This document shows positions 1 through 10,880 of a DNA stretch of 64,000 nt, piece by piece. The translations under genes were made by a program, and so were the position numbers. This stretch comes from Phoronis australis (lineage: Eukaryota; Phoronida; Phoronidae), in the NCBI GenBank assembly GCA_002633005.1, contig NMRA01000005.1, positions 1,977,048 to 2,041,047 of the forward strand, given 5' to 3'. The notes below the pieces were generated by a model. It was not told the origin of the DNA and did no database searches. It saw nothing but the letters and a program-made list of their open reading frames with translations. Within the stretch, counting starts at the first letter, position 1, and each line of letters opens with the position of its first letter.

Positions 1-817
1 GATTTTCTGTCGTTCTATTTACATGTATATTGTGAGGTCCTCTTTAAAACTGAAGTGACATTTTCTAATAGTATATTTAAAACCTGAGCACTTATTGTTG
101 GCGATTTCATAAAATCAATTTAGTCCAATTCCAGGGTGCGAAAGCACAGTCTTTAAAATACATTAGTTATAAATATTTGGCGTTTTGACTAGAGAATACT
201 GTTCATTTAGAAATAATTTTGGTTCCAGGGAAACTTAAGTTTGCAAAGCATAACAAGCTATCGTATACACGAGTGTAATACAATACATACAGACATCTTT
301 GTTCAATCTGTCCCGACTGACACATCTCGCCCACTGTGTCTTATAGGGTTTAACATAGTCTTTGCATTCCGATTAGGACAAACGCAATCCCACAACGAAA
401 CTGATAACAAAAATACACTAATTACAATTACGAGGAAAGAGGTATCAGCAAATACAATTGCACAATTGAGACAACTGGCTTTCGAGAGTTTGTCACACCG
501 CACACTTTATTTTCCAAATTTCTGTTGCAGTTCATTTACTTGTCGCGTGATTTCGATCAAACATGGATTACACGAGAAACTCGTGTACCCGGTGCGGCAA
601 GTATTGCGTCCTCACCCGTCTTCGTCTCGTGAGACTGTAGTGGAAGTTCGTGAGTTTCAGCTGAAACAATTAGGGCGGCGTTACATTAACACCCATACAT
701 TATGATTAACATGCTTTGGAGGGGGAGGCACGGCCTTTGGAAAGTGGCAGGAAGAGGGGGTTTAAGTCATCAGCAAGTCGCCATGGAGAGGGACAAGGAG
801 TGATAGAGGAAGAGACG
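1..817. other. no gene recognised
   Basis: AT-rich sequence up to the assembly gap. A 154-codon frame on the plus strand (241-705) begins with TTG, has no recognisable domain and no convincing splice signals. I treat it as chance. Confidence 0.5.
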
Positions 818-1511
818 NNNNNNNNNNNNNNNNNNNNNNNNNNNNNNNNNNNNNNNNNNNNNNNNNNNNNNNNNNNNNNNNNNNNNNNNNNNNNNNNNNN
901 NNNNNNNNNNNNNNNNNNNNNNNNNNNNNNNNNNNNNNNNNNNNNNNNNNNNNNNNNNNNNNNNNNNNNNNNNNNNNNNNNNNNNNNNNNNNNNNNNNNN
1001 NNNNNNNNNNNNNNNNNNNNNNNNNNNNNNNNNNNNNNNNNNNNNNNNNNNNNNNNNNNNNNNNNNNNNNNNNNNNNNNNNNNNNNNNNNNNNNNNNNNN
1101 NNNNNNNNNNNNNNNNNNNNNNNNNNNNNNNNNNNNNNNNNNNNNNNNNNNNNNNNNNNNNNNNNNNNNNNNNNNNNNNNNNNNNNNNNNNNNNNNNNNN
1201 NNNNNNNNNNNNNNNNNNNNNNNNNNNNNNNNNNNNNNNNNNNNNNNNNNNNNNNNNNNNNNNNNNNNNNNNNNNNNNNNNNNNNNNNNNNNNNNNNNNN
1301 NNNNNNNNNNNNNNNNNNNNNNNNNNNNNNNNNNNNNNNNNNNNNNNNNNNNNNNNNNNNNNNNNNNNNNNNNNNNNNNNNNNNNNNNNNNNNNNNNNNN
1401 NNNNNNNNNNNNNNNNNNNNNNNNNNNNNNNNNNNNNNNNNNNNNNNNNNNNNNNNNNNNNNNNNNNNNNNNNNNNNNNNNNNNNNNNNNNNNNNNNNNN
1501 NNNNNNNNNNN
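818..1511. other. assembly gap (694 N)
   Basis: Uninterrupted run of N. Frames that read through it are meaningless. Nothing can be said about its content. Confidence 1.
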
Positions 1512-2345
1512 AAGAAAAAAACACAACGAAACGAGAGAAACTTTAAAAGGCCATTCGTCAACTACACGTGCTTGGTGGAATTAACTGGTAATTTTCTAGT
1601 TTTTTAGTGATATAGCCATTCACATTAAGATTACCTATTTAACAGGTGTGTCTCAGAGGTACGTCCCGAGGTCATTGCATAAATCTTCATGTACCTTCGA
1701 CTATTCACAAATTATTTGAAAACACACACCGTGTTCATGTAAAGCACAGAATACGCAACATCAAGACATACACAAGGCCCAAATAAGCAAAATGTGAGAT
1801 TGCACTGAAAAAAAAAAACAAAATCGATTTCACTGACTGCCATCGAAGGAATGGAAATTTGAGGATCTTATAAATAAAATAGTTTGTGACTTACCGAAAG
1901 TAAATATTTTGAATGGTTTTAAAACCATAAAATCTCCAAAAATTCCAAGAATAGTATTCCTTGTTAAGATAGTTGTTGGTGAAGAGGAAGTTGTTAGACA
2001 GAAATTCGTACAAGTCGATCAGAGTGTGAAGGCATGACTTTATAAAGACTGTGTACAGTGTTCATGTCTAACAGATTAAGTACATGTACAGACTATCGTA
2101 AACGAGAAGATTTCAGCGAATTTTGAAATGCAAGTTTAAACAGAATTCTCGTTAACAGGATTAAATTCTGAATATGTTCTCCAGGTAACTGCTCGCATGA
2201 TTACAACATTATATACATTGAATTAAGGAATTTCAAATAAAATGTGTAACTCACGAACCTCCAGTTAACTCAAATAACTACCGATTTGAGTCCAACACAA
2301 ATTCTTTTCCTTGAGGTTTTGCAACTAGGTAGCACAACATCCAAG
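1512..2345. other. no gene recognised
   Basis: AT-rich non-coding sequence between the gap and the foldback repeat. I see no domain, splice pattern or repeat structure. Confidence 0.5.
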
Positions 2346-2705
2346 AGACGTAACAAACAACCAAACAATCACTAGCTATATTTCGAGAGTGCATTTCTCA
2401 TCAACAGGCAATAAGTGAAATGCGAAATAAACAGTGAAATACACGTGACAGCGGGAAGAAGGACGTACAAGCAGAGAGTGTGAATGCAACACACAGTAGG
2501 AAGCCCACAAGCCTACCGCATGCTGGCTGTATTTCTATAGGCTTGTGGGCTTCCTGCCGTGTGTTACATTCATAGTCTCTGCTTGTATGCCGCTCTTCCC
2601 ACTGTCACGTGTACTTCCCTTCGTATATGTTCATTCCACTTATGCAGTCTCGAAATGTAGCTAGTGTTTTAATTTGTTTGTTTGTTGTGTCTCTCTGTGT
2701 TTTGC
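2346..2705. repeat. foldback (long inverted repeat) element
   Basis: Two arms of roughly 150-170 bases are inverted copies around a short loop near 2521-2536. The left arm includes CACGTGACAGCGGGAAG and GGAAGCCCACAAGCCT. The right arm carries their diverged complements (CTTCCCACTGTCACGTG and AGGCTTGTGGGCTTCC). Similarity reaches outward to ACTAGCTA near 2374 and TAGCTAGT near 2660. This is the form of a foldback MITE or snap-back element. No clean target duplication was identified, so the superfamily is open. Confidence 0.8.
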
Positions 2706-4167
2706 TATATTGCTGCACACCTGAAGAAAATAGAATGTTTGGACACTACAAGCGATTCCGTATCAAGCTGTCAAACGAAAAGTTTAATCGTGTTTTCAAA
2801 TAACTTCTACACATTACCTACAAAAATCGACAGATTCATAGATGCTTTTTTGACAATTAGATGCTAATTTGGTAAGAAATTTTGTGATGTTAGATACATG
2901 GTGAACTTTCGACCACCCACAGAAAAGTACACCAAATAAATTTTGCCAGTCTGATATAACCTTGTAGAAATTTAGTGCTTCAACAAAATTTGACGTGGGT
3001 TGATGAAATTTCGGACGTTCTACATAATTTGCAGCCACCGGAAACTCATATAATATCCGTGTTTCGACAAGTTATTCTGGAACAGCCCGCAATGTAGTGT
3101 ATTAGGGACCCCGGAATCCCACTCTGTACCTTCAAAGCATGATCGTAAAAAGGTAGGCCCTTCAATTAAATTTTGATATTAGGCCTCATTTTCGCTCGCA
3201 GAAATAGATTAAAATACAACCGAAGTTTCCGATAAAATGCTCTTCGAGTCCTTCTCAATTCCAAGCTCAGTGGTGATTCCATTTCTTCATGTATTTCTCC
3301 GGATTTTGCAGTGCGGTAGTAAAACATTTTGGAAACCTCAACGTTAAAATCATATCCTGAGCTCTTAACGCACCTACAGTAATGCGTCCAGGTCTAAAAG
3401 CGACCTGTTTTTTGTAAAAGTTTGTTGAAGATAGGGCACTCAAGTTTGTATTGGTTGCATCCCCCGTGGTCTGCTAAACCAAATTGCAAAGTCTGCATGC
3501 TTGGGGAGGGGCCGAAATTGACGACGACCTTGAAGAGGAGGCGGAACAGGAGGCGATAGCGAGGAATCTAAAGTTTGGAACCACGAGGGAAGGGGCAAAA
3601 GTTTGGCTAAGTCAAATTAGTTTGTGCCCCCAATATTCTTTACCTTCCAACGGGCCTAAGTTCACTTGCCATTGGGTCTTGTGCAGCTAACATTAGGCCT
3701 ACTTTTTACATCCAACACGCGTTTTTGAATGACGTATCTTGGTTCAATTTTCCTTGCGCATACGCGTCATCGAATGAGTGCATGTGGTTTCAAAGGATGT
3801 CAACTCACTTTTAATGTCAATCCTATGGTGTTCCTCGTCTAAAGAATCTAAATTCATTTCCGTCATTATAAGCTTGTCTGACACGTGTTTTTGACCTTCG
3901 TCATCGGCTAGAAACTTGAGTAGATCGAAGTAACATCTGTGTTCCCTTGTTAGCAGAATATCAACCAGATAGTCAACCTAGAAAATGTAGACACAACGTA
4001 AATTTAATGACTGAAGTAACGTTATCGGGGAAAGCTGACAGAAGGATATCGTGATAGCCTTTTTTGGCAAACAAAATGGTCTACGGGCTCATCAGAACCT
4101 ACATCTTCATCTGTATCTACTCAGTCATTGTATGTGTTTAAGGCTCAATTAAATTTCTTTGAACGTT
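2706..4167. other. no gene recognised
   Basis: Mostly AT-rich filler. A short acidic frame on the plus strand near 3484-3690 (residues such as EIDDDLEEEAEQEA) starts from TTG and has no supported splice sites. It is noted but not called. Confidence 0.4.
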
Positions 4168-4169
4168 AT

Positions 4170-4185
4170 TTTATTTAATTTTATT
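4170..4185 (-). terminator. candidate polyadenylation signals
   Basis: Two AATAAA hexamers on the minus strand (4170-4175 and 4180-4185) lie about 230 bases past the proposed stop of the DEATH-CARD gene at 4414. If used, the TCTG microsatellite would sit in the 3' UTR. AATAAA is common by chance in AT-rich DNA. Confidence 0.35.
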
Positions 4186-4269
4186 TTATAAAATTCTTGT
4201 ACTTCTTTGTTTTCAGGAGATCACAAGTTTCGTACTTAGCATGCTTTATCCTCTATAAAGAAAGTTATT

Positions 4270-4342
4270 TGTTTATCTATCGATTTTTCAATTTATCTAT
4301 CTATCTACAATGTATCTATCTATTTATCAGTCCGTCTGTCTA

Positions 4343-4400
<58 letters not shown>

Positions 4401-4412
4401 CGTCTGTCTGTC
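4270..4412. repeat. (TCTA)n/(TCTG)n microsatellite
   Basis: TCTA-like units pass into about twenty near-perfect TCTG units, with a few TCCG variants at the end. It ends immediately before the proposed terminal coding exon on the minus strand. The plus-strand frame reading SVCLSVCL across it is a repeat artefact. Confidence 0.95.
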
Positions 4413-4413
4413 A

Positions 4414-7400
4414 TCAGGAAATATTGTTGTCATGGAGAGGATGAAGTTCCTTAGTTGCATGCAAAGCACTAGAGCGGCAATAAACTACATCTACAGAATT
4501 TTCAGAGAGAGTGCTTGGAGCGAAGTCCACTAGCTCCTGAGCAGTCACCAGGTGGCGAGACCGGCTCCCAGTCAGCTCATCAAGAACTGCCAACAACAAG
4601 TCATGGAGATCAAAGACGCTTGGTGAGTCCGCGTAGAAGTAATCTAGCAAAGAATCGTTTTATATCGAGATTATAAGGGTTTGAAACTTTATGTAGAAAG
4701 TCTATAGTTGATATTGCACTAAGATGAGTTATGAGAATGTCACTTGAGTGGATGCACCGAAGAATATTACAGTATTTTAATCACGGATATTCCTTAACGG
4801 ACAGTCGAATGGTAGTTTGATTTTCAAAGTCATGTAAAAGCAATTGGGCAACTTAAGAAAATTTGCAGTTGCGTGAATCATAAAAAAGAAATGCCTATTC
4901 AAAAAGGTTACATCCTCTTTCTACATTTTGTATTTCGTATTACATTTGCTCCCCATGAAAATAAGATTGCCGTAAGCTAAGGCAGTTACTAGGTCCATTG
5001 GCCGCGGACAGCCCTTCGAAAATCTGGGTTATCGGATAAATTTACGAGCAATAAAAATAGCAGAAATGAGCCTCCAGTTATCAACAGGATAAACAGTTAC
5101 TTGGCATCGCTTTTGATGCACACCATTACAATACAGTATCATGTTTCTTTACCTCCAGGTGGTAACATGTGAAGATAACTCTGACCGGCTAACATTAAGA
5201 TGATACACACTAGCTTGGTACATATACGCCCTCATATACACAGAGCAGTATGGCCGGACTACGTACCTTCAGCATATAAGCAAGCACATAATCCGTTACA
5301 ACTGACTATAGCACTCTTGAAAGCCATGACACGGAAGATATCATGAGGCCGGTAACAGCAAATAAAGTATTTGGTAGAACAGTGCTACTGTGAAATGCTT
5401 ACCAGCGCAGTACAAAGTTAACAGAGTCTCACAATTGAAGATATCCTGCAGTTTTAAAATATTTTAATGCCACATATTTTGGTCTTTTTTCCTATTCAAC
5501 AAATCTTCGAAAAACGTAAGTATCTCCGAATTGTTTAATTAGTGTTTACTGCAACCAAAAGCGTAGTGGGATGAAATCGCCACTCCTGGGCGTCATTCCT
5601 AAAAGGGGTCTGGAAAGGGTGGCACAAGATGCCAGAGACGGCAAATAGTGGTGACGTCTAGACTAAGGAGGGAGGGGCACCACGACATTGGTAACGACCC
5701 GGGCAGGGCGACGCAAATGAGTTTGACCTGATACACTGTTATCTTTAGAGTGTCACGGCGCTAATTCTATACCTGCCTCGTTTTTGTGAAATCCTCGAAA
5801 TTGAACTTTTAGTTGAATTAAGAGGTATTTTCACACCCAATGGACATTATTTCTGTACATAACTCGTTCAAATACCTGAGACATCGTAGTGCTTCGCCCG
5901 AGCACATTAAATTTGTGCGTGTCTTCAATAATGCCTAAGGATTGCAGATGTATGCATAGACCCTCTATGGCACACAGCTCGTCTGCCAAGTATGGACGAT
6001 TGATGTTGAGCACTCGCTTTAGCCGCTCATCCATCTCTTGAACTGAAAATTTAGAATGAAAAGATGAACAGAACTCAGGTTTCTACTAAAAATGATATGG
6101 TAACTGAACTTAAGAAAAACTAAATATTACAATAAATAGCAATTGGCTACTTTCCTATCCAAGAACTCAAATCTTCAATAGCATTCTAACTATTAATTTC
6201 AGACCTACAAAACTATAAAATTTTAAAATCTGATGATAACGAAGGAAGCCTGTTAGCTTAACATGTTATTGCTGACTTGAGCTTAAAGAAAAAGACCCAC
6301 CCTGATCTCGCGTATGTCGCTCTAGAGACCGTCTTTGAAATATCTATGACGTAATATCATTGACGTCAACGTACGGGCTGCTCTCGTGAACAAGAAACAA
6401 TAGATGTGAGACGTCGTATCAACACTGAATCGACGTTAGCGTACCCGCTGTGTTTCAAATTGATCGAATCACTGATTTTTCAAAATCACCAAAATTGTCT
6501 AGCGTGTGCGCCCGACGTCTTTTAGCCGTAAAACGAGGTCCGTTAGAGAGATTGGTGTGTCCTGGCGTCTGTTCATAATATAAGTCCACGAGCACATGGT
6601 CACTCCACAAGCATAAAATCAGTCTTCGAACACTTAGTCAGCCAGTCAGTTCATCAATTACGATTCTTTGGTCCAGGCTTCCCAAGGAAGGACTTAAGAC
6701 TGATACGCATTACCGTACCGTGGCGTTGAAATTGGTAATGTTGGTATAGAAACAAGAAAAGGAGTTCCTAACTACATCACATTACCAATCCCACGCTGCT
6801 TCCAGAAAATTTAAACGAAGTAATGTTTTTAATGGGTCTAAACGTGATTGTTTTAAAGCGAGCATGATTTTTTTAGCCAGTCAGTATATAGAATCGTTTA
6901 AATGCCACAAGGTAAGCTCATTTGGTTGCGTCGTATTTTCATATACTATCACTTTGGTTTCGAATTTGACAATGTCACACTAGATTACGTTATTGAATAT
7001 AACAACTAATATGTGAGTAAGCTCCCATCTTAGTCACAGGCGCTTGGGTTTATCTGTTCCTCGATCACAAATGACGTCACTCACTACTACATGTAAGAAA
7101 ACATATGTTTCTTATATATGGTTATGAGTGATCTGGAAATCTGAGCGCCTGTGATCCTAGTAAAGAACACTGGCAAAATGGCCGACGCAAAGAAATAATT
7201 AGACAGCAGGCTAGGTCAGCGATACTGTTTCTGTTTCATAAGTTACAGTTTCTCACCACAGGTACCTCGCGACGGTCTACCGTTACCAAACAGTCCACAG
7301 ATTGTTCCAAACAAGCCTGCTTAATTAGTCCTACCTTTGAGTGCAGGATTTCCCGACACTTCCAGCGCCTCGTTGAGTTTGGTATCACGAATCTCCCGTG

Positions 7401-7694
7401 AATCACCTGCTTGCTTTGAAACACAGTCCCAGTAGCAGAGACATTTGTACAAGACTTCGGTGTTCAATTCTTCACGTCTTACTTCCTCTCCGTAGATCCG
7501 TTCTACTTCGTCAATGATGCTGCTATCGGGGATGAGCGTTCTCAAAAACCGTCTAGTACGTACACCTGAAACAGAACATGTCAAATTTTTGAAAGAGAGT
7601 GTCTAGAACTGGATAACACGTTGCGAAACAAAATATTTTAATGAGTTAATTCGAAATTCAAACTACCAATTTCTAAATCGGTAAAAGTTGACAT
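4414..7694 (-). CDS. DEATH-CARD adaptor-like protein (4-exon model)
   Basis: Model: exons 7667-7694, 7335-7565, 5835-6042 and 4414-4618, giving 223 codons plus TGA. The second exon has a good acceptor (TTCTGTTTCAG) and donor (AAAG|GTAGGA) and reads like death-domain helices 2-6: SSIIDEVERIYGEE, then YKCLCYWDCV, then RDTKLNEALEVSGNPAL. The third exon (acceptor AAATTTTCAG) reads like CARD helices 1-5 (ERLKRVLNINRPYLADEL, then GIIEDTHKFNVL). The last exon supplies a CARD-like last helix (HDLLLAVLDELTGSRSRHL). All junctions agree in phase (1-1, 1-1, 2-2). Weak points are the 28-base first exon, the donor GGGT|GTGAAA and the acceptor before 4618. Death-fold adaptors relay caspase or NF-kB signals by homotypic binding; RAIDD/CRADD has the same two domains in reverse order. 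It could instead be the 3' part of a longer gene that includes the TIR-like frame upstream. Confidence 0.5.
7035..7153. mobile_element. internally deleted MITE, 8-bp target duplication
   Basis: A 119-bp copy that starts CACAGGCGCTTGGG and ends GCGCCTGTG. It is flanked by ATCTTAGT and ATCCTAGT (8 bp, one mismatch). It keeps the outer arms of the larger elements at 50304-51255 and 59816-60936 but almost none of their interior. It lies in the intron between the DEATH and CARD exons. An 8-bp duplication fits hAT or P superfamilies; no transposase is present. Confidence 0.85.
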
Positions 7695-7837
7695 GAAATC
7701 AGTGTCAGGCAAAATTAAAGGTGCACTCAAAAAGCGTACAACATTTATGGAGTTTGAAGCAAAAAGTAAACAAATTTGGTCCCCTACCCCTCAGCTTCGC
7801 AGGGGCCTCTGATAGGCCAGTGTGTCCAAATCTTTAA

Positions 7838-8280
7838 AGAGGCATGGAATGCGAAAGCCCATCAAAAATGTCTTTTAAACAATTCCTGACGAAAGTTCCA
7901 TCTCGTAACGACTAGTACAAATAATTCAGTTTCCTCTGTGAGGAAATTTTCCAAAAAAAATACAAAATTCACAATATTTGAAATACGATCGAAGGAAAAA
8001 CTCTGTGGTTACCACAGAATTTCTAACCTCCCTCACAGTCAGTTGCTTGAAGTCACATTTTCCATATAAGGGACATGTGCTACCTCTATGTATTGCTATA
8101 CCATACAAGAAGGCGTGATTTGCCTTGTGGGCGAAAAATAGTCGAAATGGCGAGCAGTTGGCAGGTCGTTTTTGAAATTTGCTTTGATATTAACATTTTT
8201 TTTACTTTTTTCTTTTCTTTCTCTGTACTGTGATTCTAATAAATTTATTATTTAACTAAATTATCGTGTTCCAGGCCTCT
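7838..8280. mobile_element. MITE with TTAA target site, copy A
   Basis: It starts AGAGGCATGGAA and ends with the imperfect complement TTCCAGGCCTCT. It is flanked by TTAA (7834-7837) and TTGA (8281-8284, one mutation). It shares long similarity with 59287-59809 and 61581-62140, including an internal stretch CTCTGTGGTTACCACAGA that is itself palindromic. TTAA duplications fit piggyBac or Kolobok-type mobilisation. It lies in the spacer between the TIR-like frame and the DEATH-CARD exons. The 60-codon minus-strand frame within it is repeat sequence. Confidence 0.8.
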
Positions 8281-8343
8281 TTGAAGCACACAGTGAAAAA
8301 AATATACTATCATACAGGTTTCGCCATTTACGAGCATTTTCAT

Positions 8344-9489
8344 TTATGTTAAGTAAATACTTACGAATGCGTTCAACAATTTTTGTGAAAAACTTTGTAC
8401 GCTCCTTGTCGAGGGTACAACGGACGACTTAGCGTCAATTGGTGGGAGGTGAAGATTTTTGTCCAATTTACCCAGAATTTCGTGTAGCATCTGGTGGCTT
8501 CTATCATTTCCGTCTTTTAAACATGATAAATCGGAGCAAATGACATCCAGTAAATTGGAAGACCCTGTGGTAGACTCAGCATCAATTGCAGTTTCTGGTT
8601 GTACATCGGTAATCGTATCCAGTAGATTGGTGGACTCTGGAGTAGAGTGCTCATCACTCACTGTTTCCGGTAGTTCATCGGTAATGATATCGATTAATTC
8701 GGTTGACTCTGGGGTAGACTGAACATCAATCACAGTTTCCGGTTGTCCATCGGTAGTCGTATCCAGTAGATCGATAGACTCCGGAGTAGAGTGAGCATTA
8801 CTCAATGTTTCCGGTAGTCCATCGATAATGGTATCGAAGAAATCGGTAACCTTTGGTGTAGACTCCTCATCATTCGTAGTTTTTAGAAGTCTACTGGCAG
8901 ATGGGTTGAAGTCCCGTGCCTTGATTGCGTTCTCATAACGCCAAGCCTTCTTCAGCTTACGACCACGTTTGTAGATCATTTCATGCAATTGGTCACAGAA
9001 CTCAACGCTCTTAGAAAAGCGAAGAAACTTTGCCTTGGGCACGCTATCCGACAAGGCAAAACCTATCTCTACTTCATCAGCGCCCGGCATCAGAAGAACT
9101 ATGACGTCCTTGCTGTTAGAGTTCCTGCCACTGTTGGTGAACTTTTGTATAAGTCCGATATACGTGCATGTTGTACAATGATCTTGGATATCAAATTTAT
9201 CCCACATAAGTACGACAGCTTGGCCACAGAAACCATGTATGGCTTCTTCATTGCTTCTAGTACGAGACTTGTTTGCACCCTTTAACTTCAAATCGTGATC
9301 CATAACGCTCACTCCCCATTCCGCGAATTGAAAAGCCATTAATACATGTTCGATAATGAAGTTGACGGCATCCTTCTTTGTAGCCTCTTCAGAAGCAGTC
9401 TTGAAATACTGAATAGATACCGACATATTTTCGTTCTCGACTTGACGCCATCTTCTTGACATCCTTGACATTGCTCCAGTCTGCAGCAT
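8344..9489 (-). CDS. TIR-like domain protein with tandem repeats
   Basis: Open frame of 381 codons with its own stop. Residues about 22-175 follow the order of a TIR fold: beta-A/alpha-A (VSIQYFKTASEE, then NFIIEHVLMAF), a BB-like segment (WGVSVMDHDLKLKG), EEAIHGFCGQAVVLMW, KDVIVLLMPG, and a last helix VEFCDQLHEMI. The match is to overall pattern, not identity. At the position of the catalytic Glu of NADase TIRs (normally within a WCxxE motif) the frame has DHCTTCTY, so enzymatic activity is unlikely. Residues about 209-318 are 24-residue repeats, then a tail follows. A consensus donor (TTC|GTAAGT, phase 0) near 8364 would remove the last seven residues and extend the gene. A possible acceptor (GCTGCAG) lies just 5' of the third codon. 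The start could be M1, M7 or M10. Confidence 0.6.
   Translation of the reverse strand: MLQTGAMSRMSRRWRQVENENMSVSIQYFKTASEEATKKDAVNFIIEHVLMAFQFAEWGVSVMDHDLKLKGANKSRTRSNEEAIHGFCGQAVVLMWDKFDIQDHCTTCTYIGLIQKFTNSGRNSNSKDVIVLLMPGADEVEIGFALSDSVPKAKFLRFSKSVEFCDQLHEMIYKRGRKLKKAWRYENAIKARDFNPSASRLLKTTNDEESTPKVTDFFDTIIDGLPETLSNAHSTPESIDLLDTTTDGQPETVIDVQSTPESTELIDIITDELPETVSDEHSTPESTNLLDTITDVQPETAIDAESTTGSSNLLDVICSDLSCLKDGNDRSHQMLHEILGKLDKNLHLPPIDAKSSVVPSTRSVQSFSQKLLNAFVSIYLT
8536..8865 (-). repeat. coding tandem repeat, about 4.5 units of 24 residues
   Basis: Each 72-base unit encodes a variant of STPES..LLDTITD..PET followed by four to five variable residues. Four full units and a decayed fifth lie C-terminal to the TIR-like domain. 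Reading frame and unit length are kept across all units. Confidence 0.9.
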
Positions 9490-10842
9490 TGATACAAAAT
9501 TATCGTTAGCGCGAAGTTGCTGAATCCTTGGTTCTTAGCCTTTTGATTCTGAATTAATGGAACTATTTAAATGAAAAGCACTAGGGATGAAATAAAGAGA
9601 CCAATTTAAAAACATGCGCATATTCAAATGATAACCCAGGCACTTTAGTCGAGACGATTTTTAAACCAAAACTCAGTGCACTGTTAAGATCACAAAATGC
9701 CGGACCCCTCTAACTGACTATTACCGTTTTAATGGACACACTCTCTGGAATAGAATGGACTGTCAAACTCAAAGTAAATTTTGAACGCCGTGTCCTTCAA
9801 CTTAGCCTTTAAACCAAAAAAGACCACTACCTTTTTTACCGAAAGCTCATCAACAACCGAAATCTTATCTTGCGAGGGCCGTTTGATATTCTTAGATTAC
9901 AAAGGTGTAGACCAGATAATAAAATGACTAATGAGTAATTTTAAGATAAGCTCAAGGCTTATCTGTTTTTAACTTAACATCTGCAATACTCTAATAATGA
10001 GACTCCACAGCTTTCCCGTTTACAATCCAACTGCTATATTTCTGTACATTGGCTGGAGTACGCGGCTATACTTGAGTCTCAAGGCCCCGGGGACTGGTGT
10101 CCTCGGATGTTTTATTTTGACAAGAGACGTAACAGGCGAGATTTCTCGAGAATTTTTGTGATTGATGAACGAAGGATTTCAATCGGTTATATTCTACCTT
10201 ATTTTACGTCTTACATTACTACAGTATATTTATATTTTGTTAATGTTTAAACAGATAATACCCCCAAATACTAACGTCTGGCATCTGGCTAAACGTAAGA
10301 CCTAATTATTTCCCCCTACTAGAAAAAGATGTTTCGCTAATTAGATATCGTTTGACTTTTGATGTAATATAGGTCAACCCAAGAGCTCTCATTTGGTAAA
10401 TAAATTTTTGTTATATTGCAATTTGGTTTGGATGTTTTCTTATTTGACCAAAATTAATTAATGGGTAATCATTTATATAATTCATGGCCGTATATCAGGT
10501 TTTCATCGCTGGCGTAGCCAGAAGTATTCGACTGGGGTGAGGGGGGCGGGGAGCGAAATTGTAAGTTATCGCGGGAGGGCGGAAACGAGTGGCAAGCGAG
10601 GGAGGCAATTTGCAATAAACTAGGGGATTAAACGCAAAAGTGAAATTAGCTTCGACAGGCGTAGGGCTTTTTTATTGTACAGGGAGGCCATGAACTAGTT
10701 GTGCACCTCTCGACTACTACGCCATTGGTTTCCACTATCACTTTGTTCTTTCCAGTACATAATTAAAATTCTCGTAATAAGATTACAGCTCTCCCGTCCA
10801 ATGTATGTTTACAGTGGAAAATCCTTTTGCTTGCATTTCAGG
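9490..10842. other. no gene recognised
   Basis: Sequence upstream of the TIR-like frame on the minus strand. It should hold that gene's promoter or a first exon, but I cannot pick either. A G-rich patch (GGGGTGAGGGGGGCGGGGAG) lies near 10530-10555. Confidence 0.4.
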
Positions 10843-10880
10843 AACGTTGCCCAAGTTTCTTCAGAAACTTGGGCAACGTT
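10843..10880. repeat. perfect 18-bp hairpin
   Basis: AACGTTGCCCAAGTTTCT is followed after TC by its exact reverse complement: 18 of 18 paired bases with a two-base loop. Nothing recognisable flanks it. Confidence 0.95.

Noticed and set aside
706-1561. Long frames on both strands across the N gap
   Set aside because: They consist almost entirely of unknown bases; length is an artefact of the gap.
3484-3690. Acidic plus-strand frame
   Set aside because: Starts at TTG, no domain, no splice support; kept only as a note.
4197-4454. Plus-strand frame with SVCL repeats
   Set aside because: Direct translation of the TCTG microsatellite.
7926-8108. Minus-strand frame resembling another at 59270-59581 as a small gene family
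   Set aside because: Both are inside copies of the TTAA MITE.
8459-9285. Plus-strand frames opposite the TIR-like gene
   Set aside because: Shadows created by the 72-base coding repeat and the long minus-strand frame.
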